NCBI GenBank assembly: GCA_030426765.1
Contig: JAUHXV010000015.1
Span: forward strand, 1-58,525
From: Bacteroidia bacterium
GTDB lineage: Bacteria > Bacteroidota > Bacteroidia > Chitinophagales > Saprospiraceae
Direction of reading: 5' to 3'
Length of the DNA stretch: 58,525 nucleotides
The stretch's first letter is position 1. Every line of letters begins with the position of its first letter. The translations under genes and the position numbers were made by a program. Shown here one piece after another: positions 40,715 to 50,098 of this stretch. The notes beneath the pieces are model-generated. The model worked only from the letters and a program-made list of their open reading frames with translations. It ran no database searches and had not been told where the DNA came from.

Positions 40715-41494
40715 ATGACGAAAGTGGTATGCATTGGCGCGGGCAAACTCGCCCACCAACTCATGCCGGTACTCGAAGAAGCCGGTTGCGAGGTGATACA
40801 GGTATTCAACCGAAGTGAACCGGCTGGTCAGTCGCTTTGTAAAAAACTAAAAAGCGCCGCTTTTACTTCTTCTGTACACGATATCATTCCTGATGCGGAC
40901 TTGTATTTTCTGGCCGTAGCAGATGATGCCGTCCAGATCGTTGCGGACCATCTTCATTCCACAATCGCTTCTTCTGCCATCGTCGTTCATTGTTCCGGTG
41001 TTCTTGGCGTAGAGGTGTTGCCTTTTTCAAGAAAGGCTGCTTTCTATCCGCTCCAGACGTTCTCAACCGATCATGAAGTGTCGTGGCGTTGGATTCCGCT
41101 GATCATTACCACTTCAGATGAAGAAGCCTGGAAAACACTTGAAGCGATCGCGACATCCATCTCTACTTCAGTGTATCGCATGACGGATGATCAAAAATCC
41201 GTGCTTCATGTAGCCGCTGTGTTTACAAACAATTTCTCCAATCACATGCTGACGTTGGCTGAGCAAATCTGCCTGGAGCACAACCTTCCTTTTGAAATGC
41301 TGAAACCCCTGATTCTGGAAACTTTCAGCAAAGCGATTCTCAATGGGCCCAAAGAAAATCAAACCGGCCCGGCAGTCAGAGGAGATCAGAAAACAATTGA
41401 GAAGCACTTAAAGCTGATTGGCGACCATCCCCAAATGGTAGACATTTACAAAGCCATTACAGCCTCGATCATGGATATGTACGGAAAATCCTGA
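40715..41494 (+). CDS. Rossmann / DUF2520 domain protein
   Basis: 259 residues. N-terminal NAD(P)-binding Rossmann fold with VVCIGAGKLAHQL and VHCSGVLGVEVLPF, then a helical DUF2520 domain with FTNNFSNHMLTLAEQICLE, LKPLILETFSKAI and QTGPAVRGDQKTIEKH. Related in fold to pyrroline-5-carboxylate and ketopantoate reductases; the substrate is unknown. It begins 17 bases after ccmF on the same strand, so it may be cotranscribed, and ends four bases from the convergent udk stop. Confidence 0.88.
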   Translation: MTKVVCIGAGKLAHQLMPVLEEAGCEVIQVFNRSEPAGQSLCKKLKSAAFTSSVHDIIPDADLYFLAVADDAVQIVADHLHSTIASSAIVVHCSGVLGVEVLPFSRKAAFYPLQTFSTDHEVSWRWIPLIITTSDEEAWKTLEAIATSISTSVYRMTDDQKSVLHVAAVFTNNFSNHMLTLAEQICLEHNLPFEMLKPLILETFSKAILNGPKENQTGPAVRGDQKTIEKHLKLIGDHPQMVDIYKAITASIMDMYGKS

Positions 41495-41497
41495 GGA

Positions 41498-42127
41498 TTA
41501 CTTTTCAGCGCATTTTACCTGGATCAAGGCAGAAATCACATCCAGCGCCCTGGCATAATTGGTGTGATTGTTTACCACAATATCGGCTTTCCGTTTAAAC
41601 GGTTCGATGAAGGATCGATACGACGGGAGTACATGAAATTCGTACCGGTGCAATACGTCATCCATGGGATAGTTGCGCTCACCGGCATCGCGTATGATCC
41701 GGCGTTTGAGTTTGATAACATCCTCGGCATCGATAAAGACTTTTAGATCAAGTAGCTTACGAATGGCTTCGAAGTAAAACACAAATAACCCTTCCACCAG
41801 AATTACGGGGGCAGGTTTAAAAATCAGCGTTTGTGCTTCAGCTTTTGGATTATTAAAGACGTATTGTTGTTTCTCTACGGGTTGCCCTTCCACCAGAGAC
41901 TGGATATCATTGAGAAATGCCTTATGGTCGATGGACTGCGGCAGGTCAAAATTCTGGTAGCCGGCATCATCCCACACCTGCATATCTCTGGGCAGGTAAT
42001 ATTCATCCTGTGAAATGATGCATAAGGTGTCTTCATCGAAGGCTTTTCGCAATTCGCGGATAAACCGAGTTTTGCCAGAACCACTGCCTCCGGTGATCCC
42101 AATTAAGTATGGTTTTGTCCGTCTCAT
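41498..42127 (-). CDS. udk: Uridine kinase
   Basis: 209 residues. Phosphorylates uridine and cytidine to UMP and CMP in pyrimidine salvage. P-loop GITGGSGSGKTRFI at the N-terminus, the nucleoside-binding region QDEYYLPRD and NFDLPQSIDHKAF, VILVEGLFVFYFE and KLKRRIIRDAGERNYPMDDVL, which supplies the catalytic arginines of the lid. Length is standard. It is divergent from a concentrative nucleoside transporter gene 197 bases away, a logical uptake-and-phosphorylation pair. Confidence 0.95.
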   Translation of the reverse strand: MRRTKPYLIGITGGSGSGKTRFIRELRKAFDEDTLCIISQDEYYLPRDMQVWDDAGYQNFDLPQSIDHKAFLNDIQSLVEGQPVEKQQYVFNNPKAEAQTLIFKPAPVILVEGLFVFYFEAIRKLLDLKVFIDAEDVIKLKRRIIRDAGERNYPMDDVLHRYEFHVLPSYRSFIEPFKRKADIVVNNHTNYARALDVISALIQVKCAEK

Positions 42128-42324
42128 AGTTGACTTTCTCGCGCCATGAAATTAAAAAGATTCTTAAGCTTGCTGCGGGGCGAAAATAAATTAAAGCATA
42201 TTTAGCTTCAGCATGCATATCGGTTGACATCAGTCGATATTCATATCTGCCATGGGGTTTTACAGGCGCTCCGATCATTTTTATCGAAGGAAAATTTCTA
42301 TTTTGCCTGCCTTATCACGGAAAT

Positions 42325-43635
42325 ATGAATGGGATCGAAAGCCTGGGAAGGGGCGCATTAGGCATGATCTGCCTCCTGGGGATATGTTATCTTTTAAGTA
42401 AAAACCGAAAAAGTATCAACTGGCAGACTATCGGCATCGCGCTCGGCATGCAGGTGGTATTTGCTCTTCTGATCCTGAAAGTTCCCTTTTTCAATACGGC
42501 TTTCGAGTGGCTCGCATCTATGTTTGTGGGCATCCTCCAGTATGCACAATACGGCTCTGAATTTCTATTTGGAGACCTCGTGACCAAAACGAATACATTT
42601 GGATACATCTTTGCGGTGCAGGTACTGCCGACGATAATCTTTTTCTCAGCGTTGTCCAGTGTGCTTTATTATGTCGGATTGCTCCAGATTGTCGTAAAAG
42701 GGATGGCCTGGGTGATGGCGAAAACGCTGAAATTGTCCGGTCCGGAAAGTCTCTCTGCTGCAGGGAATGTGTTTCTCGGGCAAACCGAAGCTCCTCTGCT
42801 GATCAGACCCTATATCAAGGATATGACCCGCTCCGAAATCATGTGCATCATGACCGGAGGAATGGCCACCATTGCAGGAGGCGTTTTTGCAGCGTATATC
42901 GGCTTTCTGGGAGGAGACGATCCGGTGGCTAAGGTTTATTTTGCCAAACATTTATTGTCCGCATCCATTATCTCGGCTCCGGCAGCCATTATGGCTTGCA
43001 AAATGCTCGTGCCCGAAGTGGAAAAGCAGCATAATCCGGATACCCTGACGATGGAAAAATCATCTGCCGGCAATCTCCTTGATGCCATTTCCAATGGCAC
43101 CACGGAAGGCCTAAAACTTGCAGCAAATGTCGGAGTAATGCTCCTGGTCTTTACCGCCCTGATCTACCTGGCCAATGGCATACTCCTGAAAGTGGGCACC
43201 ATCGGCGGTCTCAACGAATGGGTGTTTTCGATCACGGATGGAAAATTCGAGGGATTTAGTTTCACTTTTATCCTCGGAGTGGTTTTCGGTCCCGTAGCAT
43301 GGCTATTGGGTACACCCGCACAGGATATGATGCAGATCGGCCAGCTTTTGGGCCAGAAGACAATGATCAATGAATTCGTGGCATACGCCGAACTCAACAA
43401 CCTCCGCAACAGCGGTATACCTCTGGATCCGAAATCCATTCTCATTGCCACATATGCGCTATGCGGTTTTGCCAACTTTGCCTCGATCGGGATACAAATA
43501 GGTGGGATCAGCACAATGGCTCCTAACCAGCGAAAAGCATTGACTGAGTTAGGGCTTTATTCTCTTGTTGCGGGAACAGTAGCCTGTTTTTTTACGGCCA
43601 TTATTGCCGGCGTCCTCTTTTCCTTTGGCAGTTAG
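42325..43635 (+). CDS. Concentrative nucleoside transporter (CNT / NupC family)
   Basis: 436 residues, inner-membrane Na+ or H+ nucleoside symporter with about ten membrane segments. Family marks: GRGALGMICLLGICYLLSKN at the start, the gate region GNVFLGQTEAPLLIRPYI, MTGGMATIAGGVFAAY, LLSASIISAPAAIM, GLKLAANVGVMLLVF and YALCGFANFASIGIQIGG. Its stop overlaps the convergent lipoprotein gene by four bases. TATTTTG at about 42299 is a near match to a -7 box. The opposite udk gene suggests pyrimidine nucleosides as cargo. Confidence 0.94.
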   Translation: MNGIESLGRGALGMICLLGICYLLSKNRKSINWQTIGIALGMQVVFALLILKVPFFNTAFEWLASMFVGILQYAQYGSEFLFGDLVTKTNTFGYIFAVQVLPTIIFFSALSSVLYYVGLLQIVVKGMAWVMAKTLKLSGPESLSAAGNVFLGQTEAPLLIRPYIKDMTRSEIMCIMTGGMATIAGGVFAAYIGFLGGDDPVAKVYFAKHLLSASIISAPAAIMACKMLVPEVEKQHNPDTLTMEKSSAGNLLDAISNGTTEGLKLAANVGVMLLVFTALIYLANGILLKVGTIGGLNEWVFSITDGKFEGFSFTFILGVVFGPVAWLLGTPAQDMMQIGQLLGQKTMINEFVAYAELNNLRNSGIPLDPKSILIATYALCGFANFASIGIQIGGISTMAPNQRKALTELGLYSLVAGTVACFFTAIIAGVLFSFGS

Positions 43636-44768
43636 CGATGGCTTAGCGCCAATGACAATTGCTCAGTTTGAAAAGTACGTGACTCTCCGGTTACCGAATT
43701 CGTGAGCAAAACAACAGCTGTCACATCGACCACGTAAGCAGTTTCTCCTCCCGGCGATGGACCGTAATAGTGAATACCATCGATTGTCAGCGTAGAAGTT
43801 TCCGGTTGCACTTTTCCCAGGCTCGACCATGTGTCACCATTTTCATCTACGTATGTGACCACCACCCTGTTCTTATACGCATCAGGATTTTCGTTCACAT
43901 GCGGATTGCTGGTGAGTTCGATTGGGAAATAGCAGGCGTCTACAGCCAGATTCTGGATCCGAATCGTTTGTGACAAAGTAGACTGATTGCCCAACGCATC
44001 CGTCACCGTCACCTGGGCATATACTTCCGAGACACTATCCTGCAGAGGAATCACTCTGTTGAGTGTGGTAGCACCATTGGACCACTGCACCTGAAACGGG
44101 GCTGTACCAGAAGGCTTTACCGAGAGGTTCAAATATCGAGGGTTTTCCAATTTTGCATCTATCCGCACTAAACAGGGCACTTCAGTGACCGGGTTGAAGG
44201 ATACACACTGCTTGTACATGCAACCGGTGTAAGCAAAGGATTGAAAGCAAACATTAACCGTGTCACCGTATCCAGCTGTACTTTGATATTCATGAAAAAA
44301 TGAACTTGGCGAACCATTGAGGTCAGCCCAGAAACTGTACCCACTCATAAAAAGACCGGGATGTGTGGATAACAAAATATCATAGCTCCTCCTCTCTTCT
44401 TCAGAAGTCACATATTTCTTTGGACCCACCTGAATGGTTTGCTGAAAATCAGCCGCAGGATCATCCAGTCCGGGTAATGCCTGGTAGAAGTCAAATCTCC
44501 ACGATGGTGCACATTGTTGCAAACACCCGTTCAAACTAAATAAAGAGGTGTACGAATCAATAGAATCACTTTGAACGGTGGCGGGAAGATTGGTCCATTG
44601 ATTTAGTCCTGCCCCGATGGAGACATTTTCATTTCCAAGTGTCCCTTGAATGCCAAATATCTCATCTCCATTAGACGACCCGGGGATATCCTGTGGATCC
44701 TTGACACAGGATACAAGCAAGCCGAGAGAGAGAAAAGGCAGTATTGTTGTTATTTTAAAAGCGCCCAT
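43632..44768 (-). CDS. Lipoprotein, last gene of an ECF sigma operon
   Basis: 378 residues with signal FLSLGLLVSCVKD, lipidation at Cys21. The mature part is beta-rich. A middle PKD/Ig-like segment (about 215-275, FQVQWSNGATTLNRVI and VYAQVTVTDALGNQSTLSQT) is clear; the flanks (e.g. SFFHEYQSTAGYGDTVNVCF) are not assigned. The start overlaps the end of the upstream membrane-protein gene by 14 bases, so both are cotranscribed with the ECF sigma gene. A surface or outer-membrane sensor or target protein is possible; no enzyme motif is seen. Confidence 0.78.
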   Translation of the reverse strand: MGAFKITTILPFLSLGLLVSCVKDPQDIPGSSNGDEIFGIQGTLGNENVSIGAGLNQWTNLPATVQSDSIDSYTSLFSLNGCLQQCAPSWRFDFYQALPGLDDPAADFQQTIQVGPKKYVTSEEERRSYDILLSTHPGLFMSGYSFWADLNGSPSSFFHEYQSTAGYGDTVNVCFQSFAYTGCMYKQCVSFNPVTEVPCLVRIDAKLENPRYLNLSVKPSGTAPFQVQWSNGATTLNRVIPLQDSVSEVYAQVTVTDALGNQSTLSQTIRIQNLAVDACYFPIELTSNPHVNENPDAYKNRVVVTYVDENGDTWSSLGKVQPETSTLTIDGIHYYGPSPGGETAYVVDVTAVVLLTNSVTGESRTFQTEQLSLALSHR

Positions 44769-46134
44769 ATATCAGGTAGTTTACTTTTACAAATGGTTGG
44801 AAGGGTGTATAATTTCCGCGCCAGGTATACCCTTCAGCCTCCAGCGACGGATCTTCAATAGTCAGTGAGGAAAAATAATATTCAGCTCCGGCCGAAACGG
44901 ACCACCTCGGTGTGATCTGGTATCCATAAGCGAGGTCCGCTGACCAAAGGAAGTCGCGAAGTCCATCCGTCTTCAGCCATGCATAGCGACTAAACTCCAT
45001 GATGCCCTGAGCGAGCTGATCATCCACCCAGGTCGTAATATCTCCCTGGGCACCGTATAGATATTGCACACCGATGTTAGTGGCAATCAAATGCCTGTGT
45101 GACCTGACACGTGCTCCCAATTTGCCATAGACATAATGAAGTTTGTCTGGTGTCAGTGTATTAAAACTACTGCGCGCACCGAAACCAGGCTGACTGACTA
45201 CAGACTCGCGCTCGAAACTAAAGCCGCCGTTTTGAAATAAATACCCTCCGGAAGCAACAAGACTCACAGCAGGCGAAAGTCTGTAACCAAGACCCGCACC
45301 GGCATACAGTTTCCAACCGGCCTCATGATCCGGTTTGACCGCGAAGATCACGCCGGATCCCGCCTCACCGAAAACAAAGAACGGCTTCATTTTAGTTTTT
45401 GCAGGCTCGATATTCGTTTCCGGCAAACCTGCATTATAGGTGAGCGGTTCGATGATCAGGACTCCAAGCGGACTAGCCACCGTTTGAGAGCGAAAGGATG
45501 CTGACACCGATACTTCTGAAGAAGTCTGGGCAACAGAAGGATCCACTACTTTAGCAGGGATGATATTATCATCAGTGGCTGTATTTGTAATTTCCGTTGT
45601 AGATACTGATGGTAACACAGTTGTCCGAAGCGATTGCTTATTTGTGTTTTCATTATTAACAAATGTTGTCTTTTGTTGTCCCGATGCTAATGAATTAACA
45701 TTTGCGTCACCATAAATGCTGGAAGACTGAATACTGATATCATCTGTTGCTTGTGTTCTGATCTTTTCTTCGCTAATTAAATGCTCACCAGAATCTTCTG
45801 ACAATTGTTCGGCAGAGGTAATTTGATTTGCATTACTATAAACCGCGCTTTGGGTTTCGTCATGCGCCATGGCAGGTTCATCCAAATGCGTATTTTGTTC
45901 TTTATGCTTTTCGGTTTTAGGAAGCAATGAGTTATCATCCTGAGATGGCAGCAGAAAATAGATTCCTGCCATTACCAACAGTAATGCAATGCTTGCGGTC
46001 CACCAAAAAGGAAGGAAGCGCCGTTTGGGTTGTCGGTCCAGCAGATCGATCATATCCTTACGGTGGTTTTCATCCACCGGGAAATGCTGCTGCTCAAGTT
46101 TCCTTTTCAGAATATCATCGAATTTGTCTTTCAT
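44755..46134 (-). CDS. Membrane-spanning regulator: cytoplasmic tail, one helix, periplasmic linker, beta-barrel-like C-terminus
   Basis: 459 residues. A short cytoplasmic part (1-38, KFDDILKRKLEQQHFPVDEN, where an anti-sigma module would be), one helix (about 40-62, PFWWTASIALLLVMAGIYFLL), a 150-residue Ser/Thr/Gln-rich linker (65-225) and a C-terminal part with amphipathic strands (FVFGEAGSGVIFAV, YAGAGLGYRLSPAVSLVASG, WSVSAGAEYYFSSL) ending in VKVNYLIYGRF, an aromatic end typical of outer-membrane barrels. It overlaps the sigma gene by ATGA and the lipoprotein gene by 14 bases. It could hold the sigma factor at the inner membrane while touching the outer membrane. No classical zinc anti-sigma motif is present. 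Confidence 0.8.
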   Translation of the reverse strand: MKDKFDDILKRKLEQQHFPVDENHRKDMIDLLDRQPKRRFLPFWWTASIALLLVMAGIYFLLPSQDDNSLLPKTEKHKEQNTHLDEPAMAHDETQSAVYSNANQITSAEQLSEDSGEHLISEEKIRTQATDDISIQSSSIYGDANVNSLASGQQKTTFVNNENTNKQSLRTTVLPSVSTTEITNTATDDNIIPAKVVDPSVAQTSSEVSVSASFRSQTVASPLGVLIIEPLTYNAGLPETNIEPAKTKMKPFFVFGEAGSGVIFAVKPDHEAGWKLYAGAGLGYRLSPAVSLVASGGYLFQNGGFSFERESVVSQPGFGARSSFNTLTPDKLHYVYGKLGARVRSHRHLIATNIGVQYLYGAQGDITTWVDDQLAQGIMEFSRYAWLKTDGLRDFLWSADLAYGYQITPRWSVSAGAEYYFSSLTIEDPSLEAEGYTWRGNYTPFQPFVKVNYLIYGRF

Positions 46135-46694
46135 TTCAATGATGCTGTTTTAGGTGATTGTAATAAATTCGCTTTTATACTTTTTCTCGCTTCGTGTACA
46201 TGCCATTTGGATGTGCCGATTGAGATATTCAACTGTGCTGCAATTTCTTTGTGCGTGTAGCCATCAATGGCAAACATGTTAAATACCAGTTTGTCCATGG
46301 GTGGCAGTTGGTTGATAGCCTTGAGGATGTATTCAGTGTCTGCTTCCTGATCAACACGGCTGTATTCCTGTTGGTCCCAGGCAAGATCATTCACCGCCTC
46401 ACCGTGGTATTCGTGATGCTGATAGTGTCGTTGCTGTGATCTGAATTCATCAATGATGCTGCGAAGCGTAATCTTTGAAATCCACGCATTGAACGAGCCG
46501 GTGTTGTCAAATTTGTCCAGGTTCTGTAATACTTTTAAAAAACTCAGATTCAGTCGCGACCCGGCTTCCTGTTGGTCGCGGCAGTATCGGATACAGATCG
46601 ACATCATGTAGCTGTAGCACAGGTCATACAACCGGAGTTGGGCACGTCGGTCTCCCTCGATACACTTTGCGATCAGTTGTTTTTCAATTTTCAT
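46131..46694 (-). CDS. ECF RNA polymerase sigma factor (sigma-70 family)
   Basis: 187 residues from ATG 46694 (the ATG at 46715 adds seven residues before the conserved start). Region 2 (about 15-90) has YMMSICIRYCRDQQEAG and FDNTGSFNAWISKITLRSII, and region 4 (about 125-180) has LPPMDKLVFNMFAIDGYTHK and EIAAQLNISIGTSKWHVHEA. Region 3 is missing, as in all ECF types. It lacks the usual DIVQE acidic motif in region 2 (reads QQEAGSRLNLSF). First gene of an operon with a membrane-spanning partner and a lipoprotein, which would give the common arrangement sigma / regulator / envelope target. Confidence 0.92.
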   Translation of the reverse strand: MKIEKQLIAKCIEGDRRAQLRLYDLCYSYMMSICIRYCRDQQEAGSRLNLSFLKVLQNLDKFDNTGSFNAWISKITLRSIIDEFRSQQRHYQHHEYHGEAVNDLAWDQQEYSRVDQEADTEYILKAINQLPPMDKLVFNMFAIDGYTHKEIAAQLNISIGTSKWHVHEARKSIKANLLQSPKTASLK

Positions 46695-46786
46695 ACAGAA
46701 AGTAGAAAAGGCCACCAGTCCGTCATTCCCTCTAAATGACTTTCCGGCAGCCTTTTTCTCAGTCAGAGATAATTAAGCTCTCCTCA

Positions 46787-49700
46787 TCAATCTTGCTTTA
46801 TAAATCGTCCGTAATACATGACCCTGTCATCGGTCAGTTGCACATAGTAGAGACCCGGTGCGTAGGAGCGGACATCTATATGAATGATTCCATTCATACT
46901 GTTTACGCTGCCTGCTTCCATGATTCTGCCTTGCATATCGACTAATTGCACCTGATATGTCGTCTGTGCGACCGGAACAGGGATGTTAATTTCTTCTCGT
47001 GCAGGATTCGGGAACAAGATCACTTCTTCCGTATCCAGATCCTTAACTGCAACCGTTCCACCTTCGATCTCGATATTGATCTGCAGTCTTTCCGGATTTT
47101 CGGCTGTCAACGTGACCCAAATTTCAGGTGATGACAAACCTGGTACATCATACGTGATGCGATATGTGCCCAACGGCAGATTTTCAAAAATGTATGCGCC
47201 ATCTTCCTGCGTCCACGTATAATGAAGTGGTTCGCCCTGCGCATTGCTGATAATGATCTCAACACCCGGTAAGCCCGCTGATCCACCTCGTACTTCAGGG
47301 CCTGCATGACCCATGATATCGTTACCATCCGTTACAACTCCACCGATGACACCCCCACCATTGAAATCGGTCGTCGGCACCATAAAGATATCGTGATACG
47401 ACTGCATTTTAGGCAGGCTGATCGGAATAGCATCATGCCAGTTGGTCGCATTCAAATGATAGGTCGGCAGGTAGTCCTGTGCTTCTTCTGAACCTGGTGT
47501 CAGCACTGCTTTAGCCAGGTACAACCCATCCGGTAGTGGTGCGCTCTGAAAACCTCCATTTGGTGTGAGTGGCACGGAATCCACTGCGATAAATGGCTCT
47601 ACAGAATTTGGCACATACGCGTAGAACGTAACCCATCCATTGGCGTGTGATAAGGTATCGCCAAAGACAGCCCCTTCGATCACATTTTGTAATCCAATCG
47701 GAATAGAATCGATCGTGTAACACAGATACTCATAGCAACCGAAAGAAGTGGTCACCTCCGCACAATAGGTTCCGGGTCCGGGCACTTCAATCCATTCTGA
47801 AGAATCACCTGTAGACCAGACGACCTCTATAATGGGATCAAGCGACGAAATATGCAGGGAAGGCACCGGATCATCTGAGTAATATATCGAAATATCGCAG
47901 CTGTCAAGTGGATAGGTACATGCAGTGGCCTCGCATCCGGAGGCATCCGTAACTGTCACACATAGGTGAGGCTCACCTGGATTAATGACTACACTTTGCG
48001 TCGTGCCCCCATTGGACCATAAATAAGTGAATGGAGGAACGCCCCATGGATTTGCCGTATACAATACTTCTATAGAATCCGTATCGTATGAAATGAATAC
48101 ACCACAAGAGTCAACATTCCAAAAGAATACTTCAGCACATGCCGTAAAGACACAGGTTGGAGTGGTCAGCACCACACAATAGGTGCCCGATTCATCAACT
48201 GTAATTTCATAACCTGTCTCACCCGTACTCCAATCCAGCGAAATCGGGTCGTCATAGCTCCACACACTGGCGGTCAGCACAGCGATATCGTTCTCATAGG
48301 AGACATTGATGTACACATCACAAAGTTGCATCAGGGAATCCACACAAGCCGTTGCTTCGCAACCAAAGGACGAAGTCACCGTCACACACATAAATTCGTT
48401 GGGGGATTCCAGTTCAATTTCCTGAGTCGTCTCACCGTTTGTCCATTCATACGTAAACGTACCGGCACCCCATGGTTGAGCGTATGCCACCCAATTGCCC
48501 ATGCTGTCGGGATAGGCATATACCCACACAGAACAATCCATGCCTATGCTGTCGAAGTCGATATAGGTGCAGGACTCCGTCACGCAGGTGTTTCCAATAG
48601 TCACTGTTACGCAATACTCACCGGATTCATTTACGGTCAGGAGTGGTGATGTGTCTCCGGTAGACCATAGATAAGCGGGTTCGGGTGCTCCGGGTACATA
48701 AAATATAGAGTCGATCCAAACTGATAAAATCGCCACATTGGTATCCACGTATTGTACATCAATGCCTGCATAACAATAATCTGCAAAATCAAAACACGCA
48801 TCGGTTTCACAACCATTCGAATCGGTCATGGTCACACAATAGGTGGCATCAGGGTCTGACGGATAGATCGTCTCGGACGTTTCTCCGGTACTCCATGTAT
48901 AAAGCCATGTATCTGCATCTGTATAGCCAACCGCCTGTAGCGCAAGTCCATTGGAATCGGATAATATCGGATGTATGTATACAAAGCAGAAGGTATCCTG
49001 TCCCCAGTTGTACTGATAGCAGGAAGAAGCGGAGCAACCATTGACATCGGTAGCGGTCACGCAGTAGAGTCCTTCAGCATTTGGGAAAATCGTCTGCGTC
49101 GTTTCGCCCGTACTCCACACATACGTCAGCGGGGGCTCACCGAAACCTTCAGCGACCAACCCACCATTTGGATTTTCCCAGACATATACTTCACAGAACT
49201 CAAAGTCATCAAGAATGACACAGGTTGTATCACCACAGCCATCGGCATCAAATGCTGCCACACAATACGTCCCGGGACCCACCACAATCGTTTGTGTGGT
49301 ATCTCCGTTACTCCAGAAATACTCAACAGGGTTATTTCCTGAATGAATTGCATTCAGCACATACACACTGTCATTTTCCTGTGTGATCGTGATGTACACA
49401 AAACATACGCCATTAGAATCAAATTGTACTTCCACACAATCTTCCCAGGTACAATTCGGGAATGTGGCAGTAACACAGTATTGCCCGGATTCCTGAGGAA
49501 AAATAGATTGCGTGGTATCGCCGGTAGACCAGAGGTAGGTCGGCGTCTCTCCTGGAGGGCTCCAGGCTACGAGTTCGTATTCATTGCCCGGGTTCCATTC
49601 TTCAAGAATGATGACCAGGCAGGAATCCATCATAAAATCCTCGCAATAGTTGAAGTCTGCCGTAAAGTCTTCAGATCCTGTGAAAATCTCAAAGTTTTGC

Positions 49701-49987
49701 GTGATCGTAGTTCCCCAGCAATCCACCATGCTGACTTCCAGCCAACCGTGGATATCAGGGCCAGGGGAAGCGAGAGATCCGCTGTACTGTCCCGCTCCAT
49801 CGGTCGTCATGGTGATCATCACCACGGAAGAATCCGAAAACCAGGCGGTGGCCAGGATCACAATATCCTGTTCCGGATCGCCCATATCATTCGTCACCGT
49901 GCCGTGTACGGTCACACTCTGGCTGAATGCCAGGACCACGGAGGAAATAAGAAAGAGGGAACTGAGTAAAACTTTTTTCAATAACAT
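46787..49987 (-). CDS. Secreted T9SS protein with nine W-S-x-G repeats
   Basis: 1066 residues from ATG 49987, followed by the signal LLKKVLLSSLFLISSVVLAFSQ; a longer frame to 50419 crosses rarA and is not used. After an N-terminal Ig-like part (TVHGTVTNDMGDPEQDIVIL) come nine PKD-like repeats of about 80-90 residues with the core YLWSTGDTTQSIFPQESGQY and then CVTAT, ending at a conserved cysteine. Near the end a carboxypeptidase-regulatory-like domain (VEIIISNAQGEPLHYTWTQE) precedes a T9SS type A sorting domain (VILFPNPAREEINIPV to YYGRFIKQD). Probably a surface protein; repeats suggest binding or length-spacing. Single gene, divergent from rarA. Confidence 0.9.
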   Translation of the reverse strand: MLLKKVLLSSLFLISSVVLAFSQSVTVHGTVTNDMGDPEQDIVILATAWFSDSSVVMITMTTDGAGQYSGSLASPGPDIHGWLEVSMVDCWGTTITQNFEIFTGSEDFTADFNYCEDFMMDSCLVIILEEWNPGNEYELVAWSPPGETPTYLWSTGDTTQSIFPQESGQYCVTATFPNCTWEDCVEVQFDSNGVCFVYITITQENDSVYVLNAIHSGNNPVEYFWSNGDTTQTIVVGPGTYCVAAFDADGCGDTTCVILDDFEFCEVYVWENPNGGLVAEGFGEPPLTYVWSTGETTQTIFPNAEGLYCVTATDVNGCSASSCYQYNWGQDTFCFVYIHPILSDSNGLALQAVGYTDADTWLYTWSTGETSETIYPSDPDATYCVTMTDSNGCETDACFDFADYCYAGIDVQYVDTNVAILSVWIDSIFYVPGAPEPAYLWSTGDTSPLLTVNESGEYCVTVTIGNTCVTESCTYIDFDSIGMDCSVWVYAYPDSMGNWVAYAQPWGAGTFTYEWTNGETTQEIELESPNEFMCVTVTSSFGCEATACVDSLMQLCDVYINVSYENDIAVLTASVWSYDDPISLDWSTGETGYEITVDESGTYCVVLTTPTCVFTACAEVFFWNVDSCGVFISYDTDSIEVLYTANPWGVPPFTYLWSNGGTTQSVVINPGEPHLCVTVTDASGCEATACTYPLDSCDISIYYSDDPVPSLHISSLDPIIEVVWSTGDSSEWIEVPGPGTYCAEVTTSFGCYEYLCYTIDSIPIGLQNVIEGAVFGDTLSHANGWVTFYAYVPNSVEPFIAVDSVPLTPNGGFQSAPLPDGLYLAKAVLTPGSEEAQDYLPTYHLNATNWHDAIPISLPKMQSYHDIFMVPTTDFNGGGVIGGVVTDGNDIMGHAGPEVRGGSAGLPGVEIIISNAQGEPLHYTWTQEDGAYIFENLPLGTYRITYDVPGLSSPEIWVTLTAENPERLQINIEIEGGTVAVKDLDTEEVILFPNPAREEINIPVPVAQTTYQVQLVDMQGRIMEAGSVNSMNGIIHIDVRSYAPGLYYVQLTDDRVMYYGRFIKQD

Positions 49988-50098
49988 ACTTTTTGCGGTT
50001 AATTTAAGTTTCGGAATATGTTCTTTCAACCCAGTATACGAAGGATAAAGAGAAAAGGTTAGGGACGAAAGGGAATTTTTTTTAGTTATTTTGTACAA

